Shown here piece by piece: positions 8,722 to 15,600 of a stretch of DNA of 37,935 nt. The DNA lies in contig JABJHO010000020.1 of NCBI GenBank assembly GCA_018661775.1, positions 1 to 37,935 on the forward strand, given 5' to 3'. The translations under genes were made by a program, and so were the position numbers. The DNA comes from Candidatus Magasanikiibacteriota bacterium. Its GTDB lineage: Bacteria > Patescibacteriota > Patescibacteriia > Magasanikbacterales > UBA922. Each line of letters opens with the position of its first letter. Within the stretch, counting starts at the first letter, position 1. Below the pieces are notes generated by a model. The model was not told the origin of the DNA. It searched no databases and was given only the letters and a program-made list of their open reading frames with translations.

Positions 8722-9270
8722 ATGTTACAAGACACAGTACAATTTGCGGACACAATGCCGCACCACCCAAAAGAGTTTCGTATTCCTCATTACGCACTTC
8801 CAGATACATTTGGGAGAATGGAGGATGAAGAGGTTGCTGCTCGGATTATAGAGCACTGTAAGCAAAAAGGTGAATGGTGCAGGATTGAGCTTGATCCATT
8901 TCTTTCTGGTATTGAACTTGAGTATTTGGCCATAAGACAGGATTGTAATACGCTTGATGAATTGTTGGAATACAATAGACGATCTAAGGCAGTCTACAAA
9001 AAAAACATGTTTTTGTATCGCTTAAAGATGGCCACAACTCTTGGTATGTATCGTTTTTTTGGCAATCGCCCTGTAACCCCAAACGTTAAAACAGTTCCCA
9101 AGCATTATCTTCCGTTTACTGGCGCAATATTTGGTATACGCCATGTGCACGAAGGTATTCGTGGATTGGTCCAAAAAGATGCGATTCAGATTGATGTTGC
9201 TCAAGGCAAGCATTGGATTGTTCCCACCTCAAAACTCTTAGAACCTCTTTCAAGGTTTCGTGTAAGCTAA
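8722..9270 (+). CDS. Protein of unknown function, 182 residues
   Basis: A 182-residue soluble protein beginning MLQDTVQFADTMPHHPKEF. The ATG at 8722 follows AAAAAGGAGAAG and is downstream of a clear promoter. A helical middle (about 30-90) holds LEYLAIRQDCNTLDELLEYNRRSKAVYKK in pieces, followed by a basic stretch and a C-terminal part with GIRGLVQKDAIQIDVAQG that looks like a small beta unit. No catalytic motif or family was recognised. It is a single-gene unit with a terminator at 9296-9324. Confidence 0.7.
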   Translation: MLQDTVQFADTMPHHPKEFRIPHYALPDTFGRMEDEEVAARIIEHCKQKGEWCRIELDPFLSGIELEYLAIRQDCNTLDELLEYNRRSKAVYKKNMFLYRLKMATTLGMYRFFGNRPVTPNVKTVPKHYLPFTGAIFGIRHVHEGIRGLVQKDAIQIDVAQGKHWIVPTSKLLEPLSRFRVS

Positions 9271-9295
9271 CCAAGTATCTCGCTCTTTTTCTACC

Positions 9296-9324
9296 CACTC
9301 TTACTTTGTAAGAGTGTTTTTTTT
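9296..9324 (+). terminator. Rho-independent terminator
   Basis: Stem CACTCTTAC (9296-9304) with GTAAGAGTG (9308-9316), a three-base loop and eight T. Confidence 0.92.
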
Positions 9325-9344
9325 ATAGGGGTTTGTGGAAGGTG

Positions 9345-9373
9345 TTGACAAAAGACACATGTCTTGGTATGGT
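9345..9373 (+). promoter_or_regulatory. Promoter, TTGACA-N17-TATGGT
   Basis: TTGACA (9345-9350), 17 bases, TATGGT (9368-9373). It lies inside the longer in-frame reading of the next gene, which supports the later start at 9440. Confidence 0.7.
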
Positions 9374-9439
9374 ATGTGGGTGCCGCACCACAAACATATT
9401 GTTGGTGCACTGTTCTTTGTTATATGGTATGGAGGTATT

Positions 9440-9757
9440 ATGTTATCATCTCTTTTGTCTGCGTCGATTAATACTTTGGCTATTTCTTTTTTACTCCTGC
9501 TTGCGTGCTACACGTTCTTGACACAAAGTAAGTCTAAGAATGTTGAGATAGTGTTTGTTTCCCGGTGTCTATTTGCGGTCTTCACAATAAGCACTTTAGC
9601 GCTTATTCAATTTATAGCACTTGATGTTGGTGGCATGCCTGGCGGCATTCTCCATGTATATGGGGTGGTAGTCCCGGCGATTATGGTTAGAAACGACCTA
9701 AAGAGAAATCTGCCGCAGCATGAAAAGGTGGCGGATACTGGACCTACTATCCCTTAA
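9440..9757 (+). CDS. Small three-helix membrane protein, paralogue of the gene at 6353
   Basis: A 105-residue membrane protein (MLSSLLSASINTLAISFLL...). Hydrophobic segments lie at about 8-27, 41-60 and 68-84. The conserved stretch SRCLF followed by DVGGMPGGILHVYG (about 63-76) matches the protein at 6353 position for position. The start at 9440 has GGAGG five bases upstream and lies after the promoter at 9345; the longer frame would begin before the promoter. Two copies of one uncharacterised family within 3 kb suggest duplication. Its function is unknown. Confidence 0.75.
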   Translation: MLSSLLSASINTLAISFLLLLACYTFLTQSKSKNVEIVFVSRCLFAVFTISTLALIQFIALDVGGMPGGILHVYGVVVPAIMVRNDLKRNLPQHEKVADTGPTIP

Positions 9758-9772
9758 GTTTTTTGATGTAAA

Positions 9773-9796
9773 AACCAGCTATACGCTGGTTCTTTT
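9773..9796 (+). terminator. Rho-independent terminator
   Basis: Stem AACCAGC (9773-9779) with GCTGGTT (9785-9791), then TCTTTT. It overlaps the 3' end of the convergent minus-strand gene. Confidence 0.75.
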
Positions 9797-10054
9797 ATTA
9801 TGCTCTTTTACTACTTCGACTACAATCAGCTGGTAGATTTTTGTAATAAGACTTGGGTTTAGTGTTAATTTTTTTGCTTTTACTTCAAGGCCTTCTAATT
9901 GCACCCCCTCTCTTTTGGTATCTTTTGGTGGAAGACGGTGCACATGCTTCAGCTCACCAATTTTTCTGGTGAGAGAAAATCTTTTTGCGAGTAAAGAGAG
10001 TATTTCTGTATTTATGTTATCTATTTCTTTGCGCAATGTGTGTAATTCTTTCAT
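9779..10054 (-). CDS. Chorismate mutase, AroQ class
   Basis: A 91-residue all-helical protein matching the AroQ chorismate mutase fold, which turns chorismate into prephenate. It has LRKEIDNINTEILSLLAKRF (about 6-25), RKIGELKH, and Arg/Glu residues in TKREGVQLEGLEVKAK, with NPSLITKIYQLIVVEVVKEH as the third helix. Length suits a stand-alone enzyme. No other aromatic amino acid gene is near. It is 14 bases downstream of the U32 gene on the same strand, so the two are probably one transcript. Prephenate is the known co-substrate source for U32-dependent RNA hydroxylation, which gives a likely purpose. Confidence 0.85.
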   Translation of the reverse strand: MKELHTLRKEIDNINTEILSLLAKRFSLTRKIGELKHVHRLPPKDTKREGVQLEGLEVKAKKLTLNPSLITKIYQLIVVEVVKEHNKRTSV

Positions 10055-10068
10055 ATACTTTTTGGGAA

Positions 10069-11712
10069 TTACAATGTCTCTCCAATTTTTTTATCTTTCA
10101 TTTTATCTCGAAGTCCGGCAAATTTGGTATCATGCCAAAACATAAGACAGCCGTTACACCCTTTTCCACAACAGGCGTCGGTGCCAAATTTTGGTTTTTT
10201 TGTTTTGGGAGAATTGTCGGATTCTGGCATCTCTTTTTTTTCTTTTTTGCAACACACATCAGTTTTTTTAGATTTGTCACAGGGAGATTCGCTGGTGCCG
10301 CAACACGATCCTTGTGCTTCTACCGAAAAACTGTGCATATCTCTTTTTAGTCTTTCTGGATCCGCAATAATACTTTTTTCTTTTCGTGCAACCGTATGTT
10401 GTGGTAATAATTCTTTTATGTTTTTTCCTTCAAGCCCAAGAAAAATACTTGCTGGAAGTCGAATAGCCTTGTTTTGTCCTGCCGAAACTGCGTCGGTAAT
10501 TTCTCCGGTTTCTGCGTCAATGCATTCTGTGATTCGGAGGCGAATTGGTTCCCACATGGCAGGGGAGAGGATTTCTATTAAATCTCCGGAGTCAATTCTA
10601 TTTTTTACTTCAAAAATAATATCATCACCATCCCATTCTCGTATGTATCCTGCGTTTTCATATTGTGCTACAGATTTTGCACTATCATAATTATGTGCCA
10701 AGTTGGTAAGTCTATTATTATGGAATGCCAAACTATAGCCACGATTTTGTAGTGTATAGAGTTCTTCTAAAAATGGTTCGTGATCCCAGTTTTCTGGGTC
10801 TTCCACCCACGCATCTATGGCATGTCTGTACGATCGTGCAACGAGCGCAGCATAATAATTTGTTTTATTTCTTCCTTCCACTTTTAAACTATCTATACCA
10901 AGTTCAAGATATTCATTGAGTTTTGGCATAAGACACAAGTCTTTTGCATTTAAAATATAGGCACCACGTTCTGTTTCTTGAATTGGCATAAATTCTCCTG
11001 GTCGAAATCCTTCTTCTAAGAAAAACTCAAACAAGTCTTTATTTTCATCTGTCAGTTGAATTTCTTTGAGTGTACCATCTTTTAATTGCACATGCATTTT
11101 GTATTTCCATCGACAACTTTGTGAACAATTACCTTGGTTTGCGCCACGCTCGGACAAAAAGTTAGAAAGTAAACATCTTCCAGAATATGTCATACACATG
11201 GCACCATGAATAAATGTTTCAAGTTTTGTGTCTGGGCATTTTTCTTTAATTTCTGCGAGCTCTTCAAAACTGACTTCTCGTGCAAGTACCACCAGTTTTG
11301 CTCCCTGCTCTTTCCAGTAGTCCACTGTTAGGTGGCTACAGACATTGGCTTGTGTAGAAATATGCAGTTCCAAGTCTGGTGCATGCTTTTTTACAAAAGA
11401 AAACACACCTGGATCAGCTATAATTACTCCATCTGGCCGCACATCTTTTATGGTGTCTACCAGAGTCTTGAGTTTTGGAATGTCTTTGTTGTGGCTAAAC
11501 AAATTAAGGGTTAAATACACTTTTTTGCCTTTTTTGTGCGCATATTCTATGCCTTCCACCAATTCTTCGAGGGTAAATTGTGCTTTTGTTCGTAAAGATA
11601 GGTCTGGGGTACCACAATATACCGCGTCGGCACCATAAAGAATCGCTGTTTTCATTTTGTGAAGCGACCCTGCTGGCATAAGCAGTTCCGAACGGAGTAT
11701 TGGTTTTGGCAT
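10069..11712 (-). CDS. U32 family protein, probable RNA hydroxylation enzyme
   Basis: A 547-residue U32 family protein. The N-terminus has ELLMPAGS and ADAVYCG, followed by KKVYLTLNLFSHN and HISTQANV. The core has FIHGAMCMTYSGRCLLSNFL and then NQGNCSQSCRWKYKMH, with the conserved Cys residues of the family. In Escherichia coli the relatives TrhP and RlhA hydroxylate tRNA and 23S rRNA and need prephenate. The chorismate mutase gene directly downstream supports that role; the older label is peptidase. The last 80 residues are unusual: Cys-rich, with SCCGTSESPC, DVCCKK and CCGKGCNGCLMFW. Promoter TTGCAA-N17-TATTAT (minus, 11737-11765). Confidence 0.88.
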   Translation of the reverse strand: MPKPILRSELLMPAGSLHKMKTAILYGADAVYCGTPDLSLRTKAQFTLEELVEGIEYAHKKGKKVYLTLNLFSHNKDIPKLKTLVDTIKDVRPDGVIIADPGVFSFVKKHAPDLELHISTQANVCSHLTVDYWKEQGAKLVVLAREVSFEELAEIKEKCPDTKLETFIHGAMCMTYSGRCLLSNFLSERGANQGNCSQSCRWKYKMHVQLKDGTLKEIQLTDENKDLFEFFLEEGFRPGEFMPIQETERGAYILNAKDLCLMPKLNEYLELGIDSLKVEGRNKTNYYAALVARSYRHAIDAWVEDPENWDHEPFLEELYTLQNRGYSLAFHNNRLTNLAHNYDSAKSVAQYENAGYIREWDGDDIIFEVKNRIDSGDLIEILSPAMWEPIRLRITECIDAETGEITDAVSAGQNKAIRLPASIFLGLEGKNIKELLPQHTVARKEKSIIADPERLKRDMHSFSVEAQGSCCGTSESPCDKSKKTDVCCKKEKKEMPESDNSPKTKKPKFGTDACCGKGCNGCLMFWHDTKFAGLRDKMKDKKIGETL

Positions 11713-11736
11713 AAATTTTTTGGTTAATGTGCCTCA

Positions 11737-11765
11737 ATAATACCGGAATTTGGGTAATTTTGCAA
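11737..11765 (-). promoter_or_regulatory. Promoter of the U32-chorismate mutase unit
   Basis: On the minus strand TTGCAA (11760-11765), 17 bases, TATTAT (11737-11742), 25 bases from the U32 start codon. Confidence 0.55.
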
Positions 11766-11816
11766 GGAGAAGTGGGGTGTGAAGTGTACATAATCGATTT
11801 GTGAATAAGTGTAGAC

Positions 11817-11845
11817 TTGACAGTATTTGTTTCTTGTGCTACTTT
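11817..11845 (+). promoter_or_regulatory. Probable promoter of the reverse transcriptase
   Basis: TTGACA (11817-11822), 17 bases and TACTTT (11840-11845), 45 bases before the ATG at 11891. The -10 is weak. The gap 11713-11890 holds no visible structured RNA or inverted repeat of the kind found downstream. Confidence 0.5.
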
Positions 11846-11890
11846 GTTTTTATAGATCTTTCAAACCAAGAACAGACAAAGGGGCTAAAA

Positions 11891-13261
11891 ATGCCAAGAA
11901 AAAAAACACGTAAGAAAAGTCGTAACATTGCTCGTGGTAATAATTTTGTTACCGTCTTGTCAATGAATGATGATAGACTTGCCAAAACAATCCGCCAAAT
12001 TATCTCATTCCAAAAAGGGGATTGGGATTTGCTTATGGATGTGCTACAGAATAGTTTTGTGTATAGGGTGGAGCGTATTTCAAAAGGAATTGGAAAGCCA
12101 CCGCGCATTGTTCATGCACCGAACGGATTGCTCAAAAAAGTGCAAAGGAAAATACTTAATCGTTTTCTGTCTGAGATTCCCACCCATTCAGCTAGGCATG
12201 GTGGGGGACAGAAAGGGACGAGTAATAAAACTAACGCACTTGAGCATCAGGATAACGCTTATGCGTTTAGTACTGATATCATGAATGCATTTCCATCGAT
12301 CTTACGCAGTCGTGTGAGAGCATGTCTGAAGCCACACTTAAAACGTGTGTTATATCAATTTCGTCCTCTTGTTTTTGAGTTTGAGGAAAAAAGAGACCCT
12401 CGAGAAAAGCCAACATGTGACGGAGACATTGTCCTTGAAGGTCTGATAGACCTTTTGGTGTTTGATGATCGATTACCGCAAGGACCACCTTCATCACCTC
12501 GTTTGCTCGATATTGTGTCTTACAAAATGGATTGTGATTTGTGGCGATTGGCACAAGAGAGCTCTAATTTGGGTGATGAGTATGTGTATACTGCATATGT
12601 TGATGACTTATCGTTTTCGAGTGCGGTTCCAATTCCTGAAGAGGTTCAGCAAAAAATGCTAACCATTGTGAGAGATAATGGTTTTCACCCGCATCATAGT
12701 CCTGAAAAGACGAAATATCATGGCCCAGACACAGGATCTCATCCTGTAATTACCGGTATTTTGATTCGAGATGGTATGATGCATCTTCCGACACGTAAAC
12801 AGAATCAGCTTCGTGCTCGGCTTCATAACCTGAACGTGGCAAAAGAGGCATGGAGCGATAATGAGAGAGGTGAGGCGGCTGGATTGCTCGGATTTATTCG
12901 TCAGATATATCCACTCGATAGTCATCGTAAGCTGCCAAGCAAGCTGAAGGATCAGGTGCTTTTTTCTGAAAACCGATTGCAGCAACGCAAGGTTGTGGTA
13001 TCAGAAACTCCTTTTGGAATTCCGGTCGCAGAAGAAGATGTGATTACTAAGGTTTGTCAGAATAATCCATCAATTAGTGACTTCAACGCTTTGGCAGTGT
13101 CTACCAGGGTTGGTTGGACGTCTCATTCGGGTATTCCATTTACAGGAACTATTACAGAAAGGTTTCCTGATAAGCCGCATCTAGCGCAAGTTACGTACTT
13201 GAGTAAGGGCGGAAAGAGGTGTGGCACAAGATTGAAGTGTCAGAGGCTTGCTGTTTTATAA
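11891..13261 (+). CDS. Retron-type reverse transcriptase
   Basis: A 456-residue RNA-directed DNA polymerase. The start at 11891 is chosen because AAAGGGG precedes it and the longer frame begins before the promoter. After a very basic N-terminus (MPRKKTRKKSRN) come RIVHAPNGLLKKVQRKIL (RT1), NALEH (115-119, the retron region-X signature NAxxH), FSTDIMNAFPSI with catalytic Asp129 (motif A), LPQGPPSSPRL (195-205, motif B), YVDDLSFSS with catalytic Asp238-239, EKTKYHGP, and VITG (286-289) in place of the retron VTG. The SSP in motif B argues against a diversity-generating retroelement. The last ~80 residues (GWTSHSGIPFTGT, KGGKRCGTR) form an extra domain I do not recognise. The RNA array starts nine bases after the stop. 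Confidence 0.92.
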   Translation: MPRKKTRKKSRNIARGNNFVTVLSMNDDRLAKTIRQIISFQKGDWDLLMDVLQNSFVYRVERISKGIGKPPRIVHAPNGLLKKVQRKILNRFLSEIPTHSARHGGGQKGTSNKTNALEHQDNAYAFSTDIMNAFPSILRSRVRACLKPHLKRVLYQFRPLVFEFEEKRDPREKPTCDGDIVLEGLIDLLVFDDRLPQGPPSSPRLLDIVSYKMDCDLWRLAQESSNLGDEYVYTAYVDDLSFSSAVPIPEEVQQKMLTIVRDNGFHPHHSPEKTKYHGPDTGSHPVITGILIRDGMMHLPTRKQNQLRARLHNLNVAKEAWSDNERGEAAGLLGFIRQIYPLDSHRKLPSKLKDQVLFSENRLQQRKVVVSETPFGIPVAEEDVITKVCQNNPSISDFNALAVSTRVGWTSHSGIPFTGTITERFPDKPHLAQVTYLSKGGKRCGTRLKCQRLAVL

Positions 13262-13355
13262 TTTTTTACGGATACATTGGTTGGGGGTGTATCCTTCTCT
13301 ATTATTCCATCATAGAAGTATATGGTTGAGTAATAGGGAACTTCGGTTTTCTAAC

Positions 13356-13590
13356 GTCTTTACTTGCTCGACCATTGCGACGTATGGTTTTTACCACTAC
13401 TAAGTAATACTCGTTTATAGCTGTCTTGTAACAAGATTAGTGAGAGTATGGTCACGTATGGAATGCTTGTGCTTCGGTGCGGTGCACGTTCTCACCCAAG
13501 GTATTATATAATATTATATAATATTATCTTGGGACAATATTATATAATATTATATAACACCTGACTCCGCGCTTCTAACGAAGTAAAGAC
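13356..13590 (+). ncRNA. Retron-like unit 1 (msr-msd candidate), long AT stem
   Basis: 235 bases from a1 (13356-13365) to a2 (13581-13590). A G follows a1 directly, where retrons place the branching guanosine. The core 13366-13467 ends in GGAATGCT. The insert (13468-13576) folds into a 22-bp perfect stem of A and T (13504-13525 with 13536-13557), extended past one A-C mismatch by AGGT/ACCT (13499-13502 with 13559-13562). The loop is 10 bases. A further GU-containing stem GTGCGG/CCGCGC can close it. CTCCGCGCTTC lies just before a2. Confidence 0.65.
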
Positions 13591-13689
13591 ACAAGAGGTG
13601 TGCTGGTGCATCACCACACACCTCTCTCTATTATTCCATCATAGCTTTATATGATTGAGTAATAGAGGGTATTGATCACACTCTCTAAC
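13591..13689 (+). repeat. Linker 1 with hairpins A, B and C
   Basis: Hairpin A (13594-13625) is a 14-bp stem with one bulged C, AGAGGTGTG pairing with CACACCTCT around TGGTG/CACCA. Hairpin B uses CTCTATTA with TAATAGAG. Hairpin C here is AGAGGGT...ACACTCT, a different sequence from the AAC-TTCG-GTT hairpin before units 1 and 3, yet it still pairs. Confidence 0.6.
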
Positions 13690-13923
13690 GTCTTTACTTG
13701 CTCGACCATTGCGACGTATGGTTTTTATCACTACTAAGTAATACTCGTTTATAGCTGTCTTGTAACAAGATTAGTAAGAGTATGGTCACATATGGAATGC
13801 TAATGCGTAGGAGTTTTTACAATGTTTATTACAATTACAACGCTAAGATACATAAAGTAGCTTATGCAATAGTAATAAAATTGTAAAATACCTCTCCGTG
13901 CTTCATTCCAACGAAGTAAAGAC
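13690..13923 (+). ncRNA. Retron-like unit 2 (msr-msd candidate)
   Basis: 234 bases from a1 (13690-13699) to a2 (13914-13923). The core differs from unit 1 at about three positions; one change (ACCA to ATCA) keeps pairing with TGGT as a wobble. The insert (13802-13909) forms a 17-bp stem with a single bulged G: TTTTACAAT (13815-13823) with ATTGTAAAA (13880-13888), and TTTATTAC (13825-13832) with GTAATAAA (13872-13879). The loop is 39 bases and may hold a small hairpin. CTCCGTGCTTC lies before a2, as in unit 1. Confidence 0.65.
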
Positions 13924-14017
13924 ACAAGAGGTGTGCTGGTGCATCACCACACACCTCTCTCTATTATTCCACCATAGAAGTATATGGTTGAATAATAGGG
14001 AACTTCGGTGTTCTAAC
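13924..14017 (+). repeat. Linker 2 with hairpins A, B and C
   Basis: Hairpin A (13927-13958) is identical to that of linker 1. Hairpin B has ATTATT opposite AATAAT. Hairpin C is GAAC-TTCGGT-GTTC, close to the version before unit 1. Confidence 0.6.
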
Positions 14018-14292
14018 GTCTTTACTTGCTCGACCATTGCGACGTATGGTTTTTTACCACTACTAAGTAATACTCGTTTATAGCTGTCTTGTAACAAGAT
14101 TAGTGAGAGTATGGTCACGTATGGAATGCTAGTGGATATTTTAGGACAAAACCTCCGCGTTGCTTCGGCACAGGGCGAGGAAAAAAGTCAAGATCAGCAA
14201 GCTGATTAGACCTCCGGTCAAACTTTTTACCCCCATTTTGTCCGAAAATATCTCCCGCACCTGAGAAAGGTGCGGCCAAACGAAGTAAAGAC
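14018..14292 (+). ncRNA. Retron-like unit 3 (msr-msd candidate), branched insert
   Basis: 275 bases from a1 (14018-14027) to a2 (14283-14292). The core matches unit 1 apart from one extra T. The insert (14131-14278) has a stem of 8+8 bp with one A-G mismatch: GATATTTT (14135-14142) with AAAATATC (14245-14252), GGACAAAA (14144-14151) with TTTTGTCC (14236-14243). Its interior is itself folded: CCTC/GAGG, ATCAGC/GCTGAT, AAAAAGT/ACTTTTT and GACC/GGTC. A separate hairpin CGCACC/GGTGCG follows before a2. Confidence 0.65.
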
Positions 14293-14390
14293 ACAAGAGG
14301 TGTGCTGGTGTATCACCACACACCTCTCTCTATTATTCCATCATAACGGCATATGGTTGAGTAATAGGGAACCATGGCCGGTTTTCTTTT
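14293..14390 (+). repeat. Terminal linker closing the array
   Basis: It carries hairpin A (14296-14327, one base changed in the loop), hairpin B (CTCTATTA with TAATAGGG), and a last hairpin AACC/GGTT followed by TTTTCTTTTT. There is no further a1 arm. The last hairpin could be a weak terminator. The MoxR gene starts 34 bases later. Confidence 0.55.
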
Positions 14391-14424
14391 TACAATACAC
14401 AATGCAATAAAAAAGGAGCATGCT

Positions 14425-15537
14425 ATGGCCGATTTACTTCGTATTACTGCAAAGAATCATCCCGCTGGGAAGGGTATTGTTTGGGAGTCTACGGATAGCC
14501 AGTTTCTCAAAACCAAGATTAAGCTTGATACCCAGCCAACAGAAGAAATATGTGAAGGTGATGTGTGGCAGGTGCAGTTTTTAGACAAAACTGACTCAAA
14601 ACCATCAAGTCCTAGTGTTGTTACGTTTAGGCTGGTTGCTAAAGTGCGAGAACTAAAAACTTGGCAAAAAATTACAACACTTGAAGATTTTTGGACCGAC
14701 CCTGATGACTTGCAAGATATTCTTTGCTGGGTTAACGAGGGTCAGGACATTATTTTAATAGGGGAGGCTGGTTCAGGTAAAACCACACTGCCATTTGCAC
14801 TCGCTAGAGCTTTGGGTTGGCAAGAGCCATATAAGGTTGATGTCGCCATGATGAAGAAAGCTCAAGATTTTTTTGGAAAAGGTGGTGCGGCTGATGGAAA
14901 GGCGTTTTTTGCTGAGTCACCGATGATGCAATATATTCGACGTGCACAGATTGCATATGACAACGGTATCGAGAGTCACTTTGTTATTATCCTTGATGAA
15001 CTGAACCGTGTGCATGCGCATACCGGGGATGGCCTCCATGGATTGTTTGATGACACAAGACAAATTAGTATTCCAACATCAGAAGGGGGTTTGGTCATAA
15101 AGCTACCTCCCAATATCCATTTTTTTGGCACCATTAATCAGGGTGGTTCATATGTGGGGACGTTTCAAATGGACCAGGCACTAAAGAGTCGTTTTGCGCC
15201 TATATATGTGCCAGCTATGCCTCGCGATGTGGAGGTCAGAAAACTCACAAAAGAGGTGGGTGTTACAGAAAAGGAGGCTGGTCATATAGTGGACACCGCA
15301 AGAAAGTTGCGTGAAGCATGTGGCGCTGGTCAGCTTGAATTTGCACCTGATTATAGGGTGTGTAGAAGTACGGCATATCTGATTAAAAATGGTAGACCAT
15401 TAAGGCGATCACTTATCAAAGGTCTGTTAGGGTGGTATAATGGGCGTTTTGAGCTTGATCATCGTGGTGAAATTATGGACCCCAATAGTGAGCTTGCAAA
15501 GGCATATTCTGCTATTCGGGCAATTATGGCCAAGTAA
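14425..15537 (+). CDS. MoxR-type AAA+ ATPase (dynein-related AAA_5 class)
   Basis: A 370-residue protein. The start at 14425 follows AAAAAGGAGC; an earlier in-frame ATG lies in the array linker. An N-terminal beta-rich domain (about 1-75) precedes the ATPase: Walker A GEAGSGKT (113-120), Walker B FVIILDELNR, sensor FFGTINQGG and an arginine-finger segment QALKSRFAPIYVP. A lid with FAPDYRVCRSTAYL follows. MoxR ATPases usually act with a vWA partner to remodel or activate proteins; such a partner gene is next. I see no strong own promoter (a lone TACAAT at 14391), so it may be read from the array transcript. It ends in its own terminator. Confidence 0.88.
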   Translation: MADLLRITAKNHPAGKGIVWESTDSQFLKTKIKLDTQPTEEICEGDVWQVQFLDKTDSKPSSPSVVTFRLVAKVRELKTWQKITTLEDFWTDPDDLQDILCWVNEGQDIILIGEAGSGKTTLPFALARALGWQEPYKVDVAMMKKAQDFFGKGGAADGKAFFAESPMMQYIRRAQIAYDNGIESHFVIILDELNRVHAHTGDGLHGLFDDTRQISIPTSEGGLVIKLPPNIHFFGTINQGGSYVGTFQMDQALKSRFAPIYVPAMPRDVEVRKLTKEVGVTEKEAGHIVDTARKLREACGAGQLEFAPDYRVCRSTAYLIKNGRPLRRSLIKGLLGWYNGRFELDHRGEIMDPNSELAKAYSAIRAIMAK

Positions 15538-15552
15538 AATATTTGTTCTTTT

Positions 15553-15577
15553 CCTCGACTACAGTCGGGGCTTTTGT
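15553..15577 (+). terminator. Rho-independent terminator after the MoxR gene
   Basis: Stem CCTCGAC (15553-15559) with GTCGGGG (15564-15570), one wobble pair, then CTTTTGTTT. Confidence 0.75.
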
Positions 15578-15600
15578 TTAAGCGGTGAGGCTACTGACCG

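Larger units (their letters stand above)
13270..14390 (+). repeat. Tandem array of three retron-like RNA units with linkers
   Basis: A gene-free stretch of 1.1 kb between the reverse transcriptase and the MoxR gene. The order is hairpin A, hairpin B, hairpin C, arm a1, conserved core, variable insert, arm a2, repeated three times and closed by A, B and C. Arm a1 is GTCTTTACTT (13356, 13690, 14018) and arm a2 is AAGTAAAGAC (13581, 13914, 14283), a perfect 10-bp inverted repeat. The period is 334 then 328 bases. Cores differ at only a few positions, whereas inserts share almost nothing. Short open frames inside it are shadows of the repeats. There is no internal promoter that I trust, so it is probably transcribed from the promoter at 11817. 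Confidence 0.85.

Noticed and set aside
10124-10690. 188-codon frame on the plus strand
   Set aside because: It is antisense to the U32 gene, whose motifs are clear, and its composition is that of a reverse-complement shadow.
13996-14014. Further LexA boxes in the array (GAACTTCGGTGTTC)
   Set aside because: The half-sites are spaced by six, not four bases, and the sequence is explained by hairpin C with a TTCG loop.
13898-14323. Short open frames inside the array (61, 71 and 60 codons)
   Set aside because: They lie across the repeats on both strands, have no Shine-Dalgarno, and change frame with the inserts; they are by-products of the repeated RNA units.
11891-14390. Diversity-generating retroelement
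   Set aside because: The RT motif B is QGPPSSP rather than the SQ type, and I saw no template/variable repeat pair inside a coding gene with A-specific changes.
13270-14390. CRISPR array or group II intron
   Set aside because: The repeat is over 200 bases with structured inserts, not 25-40 bases with uniform spacers, and no intron domain V or EBS-type organisation was seen. The RT also lacks an intron maturase pattern.
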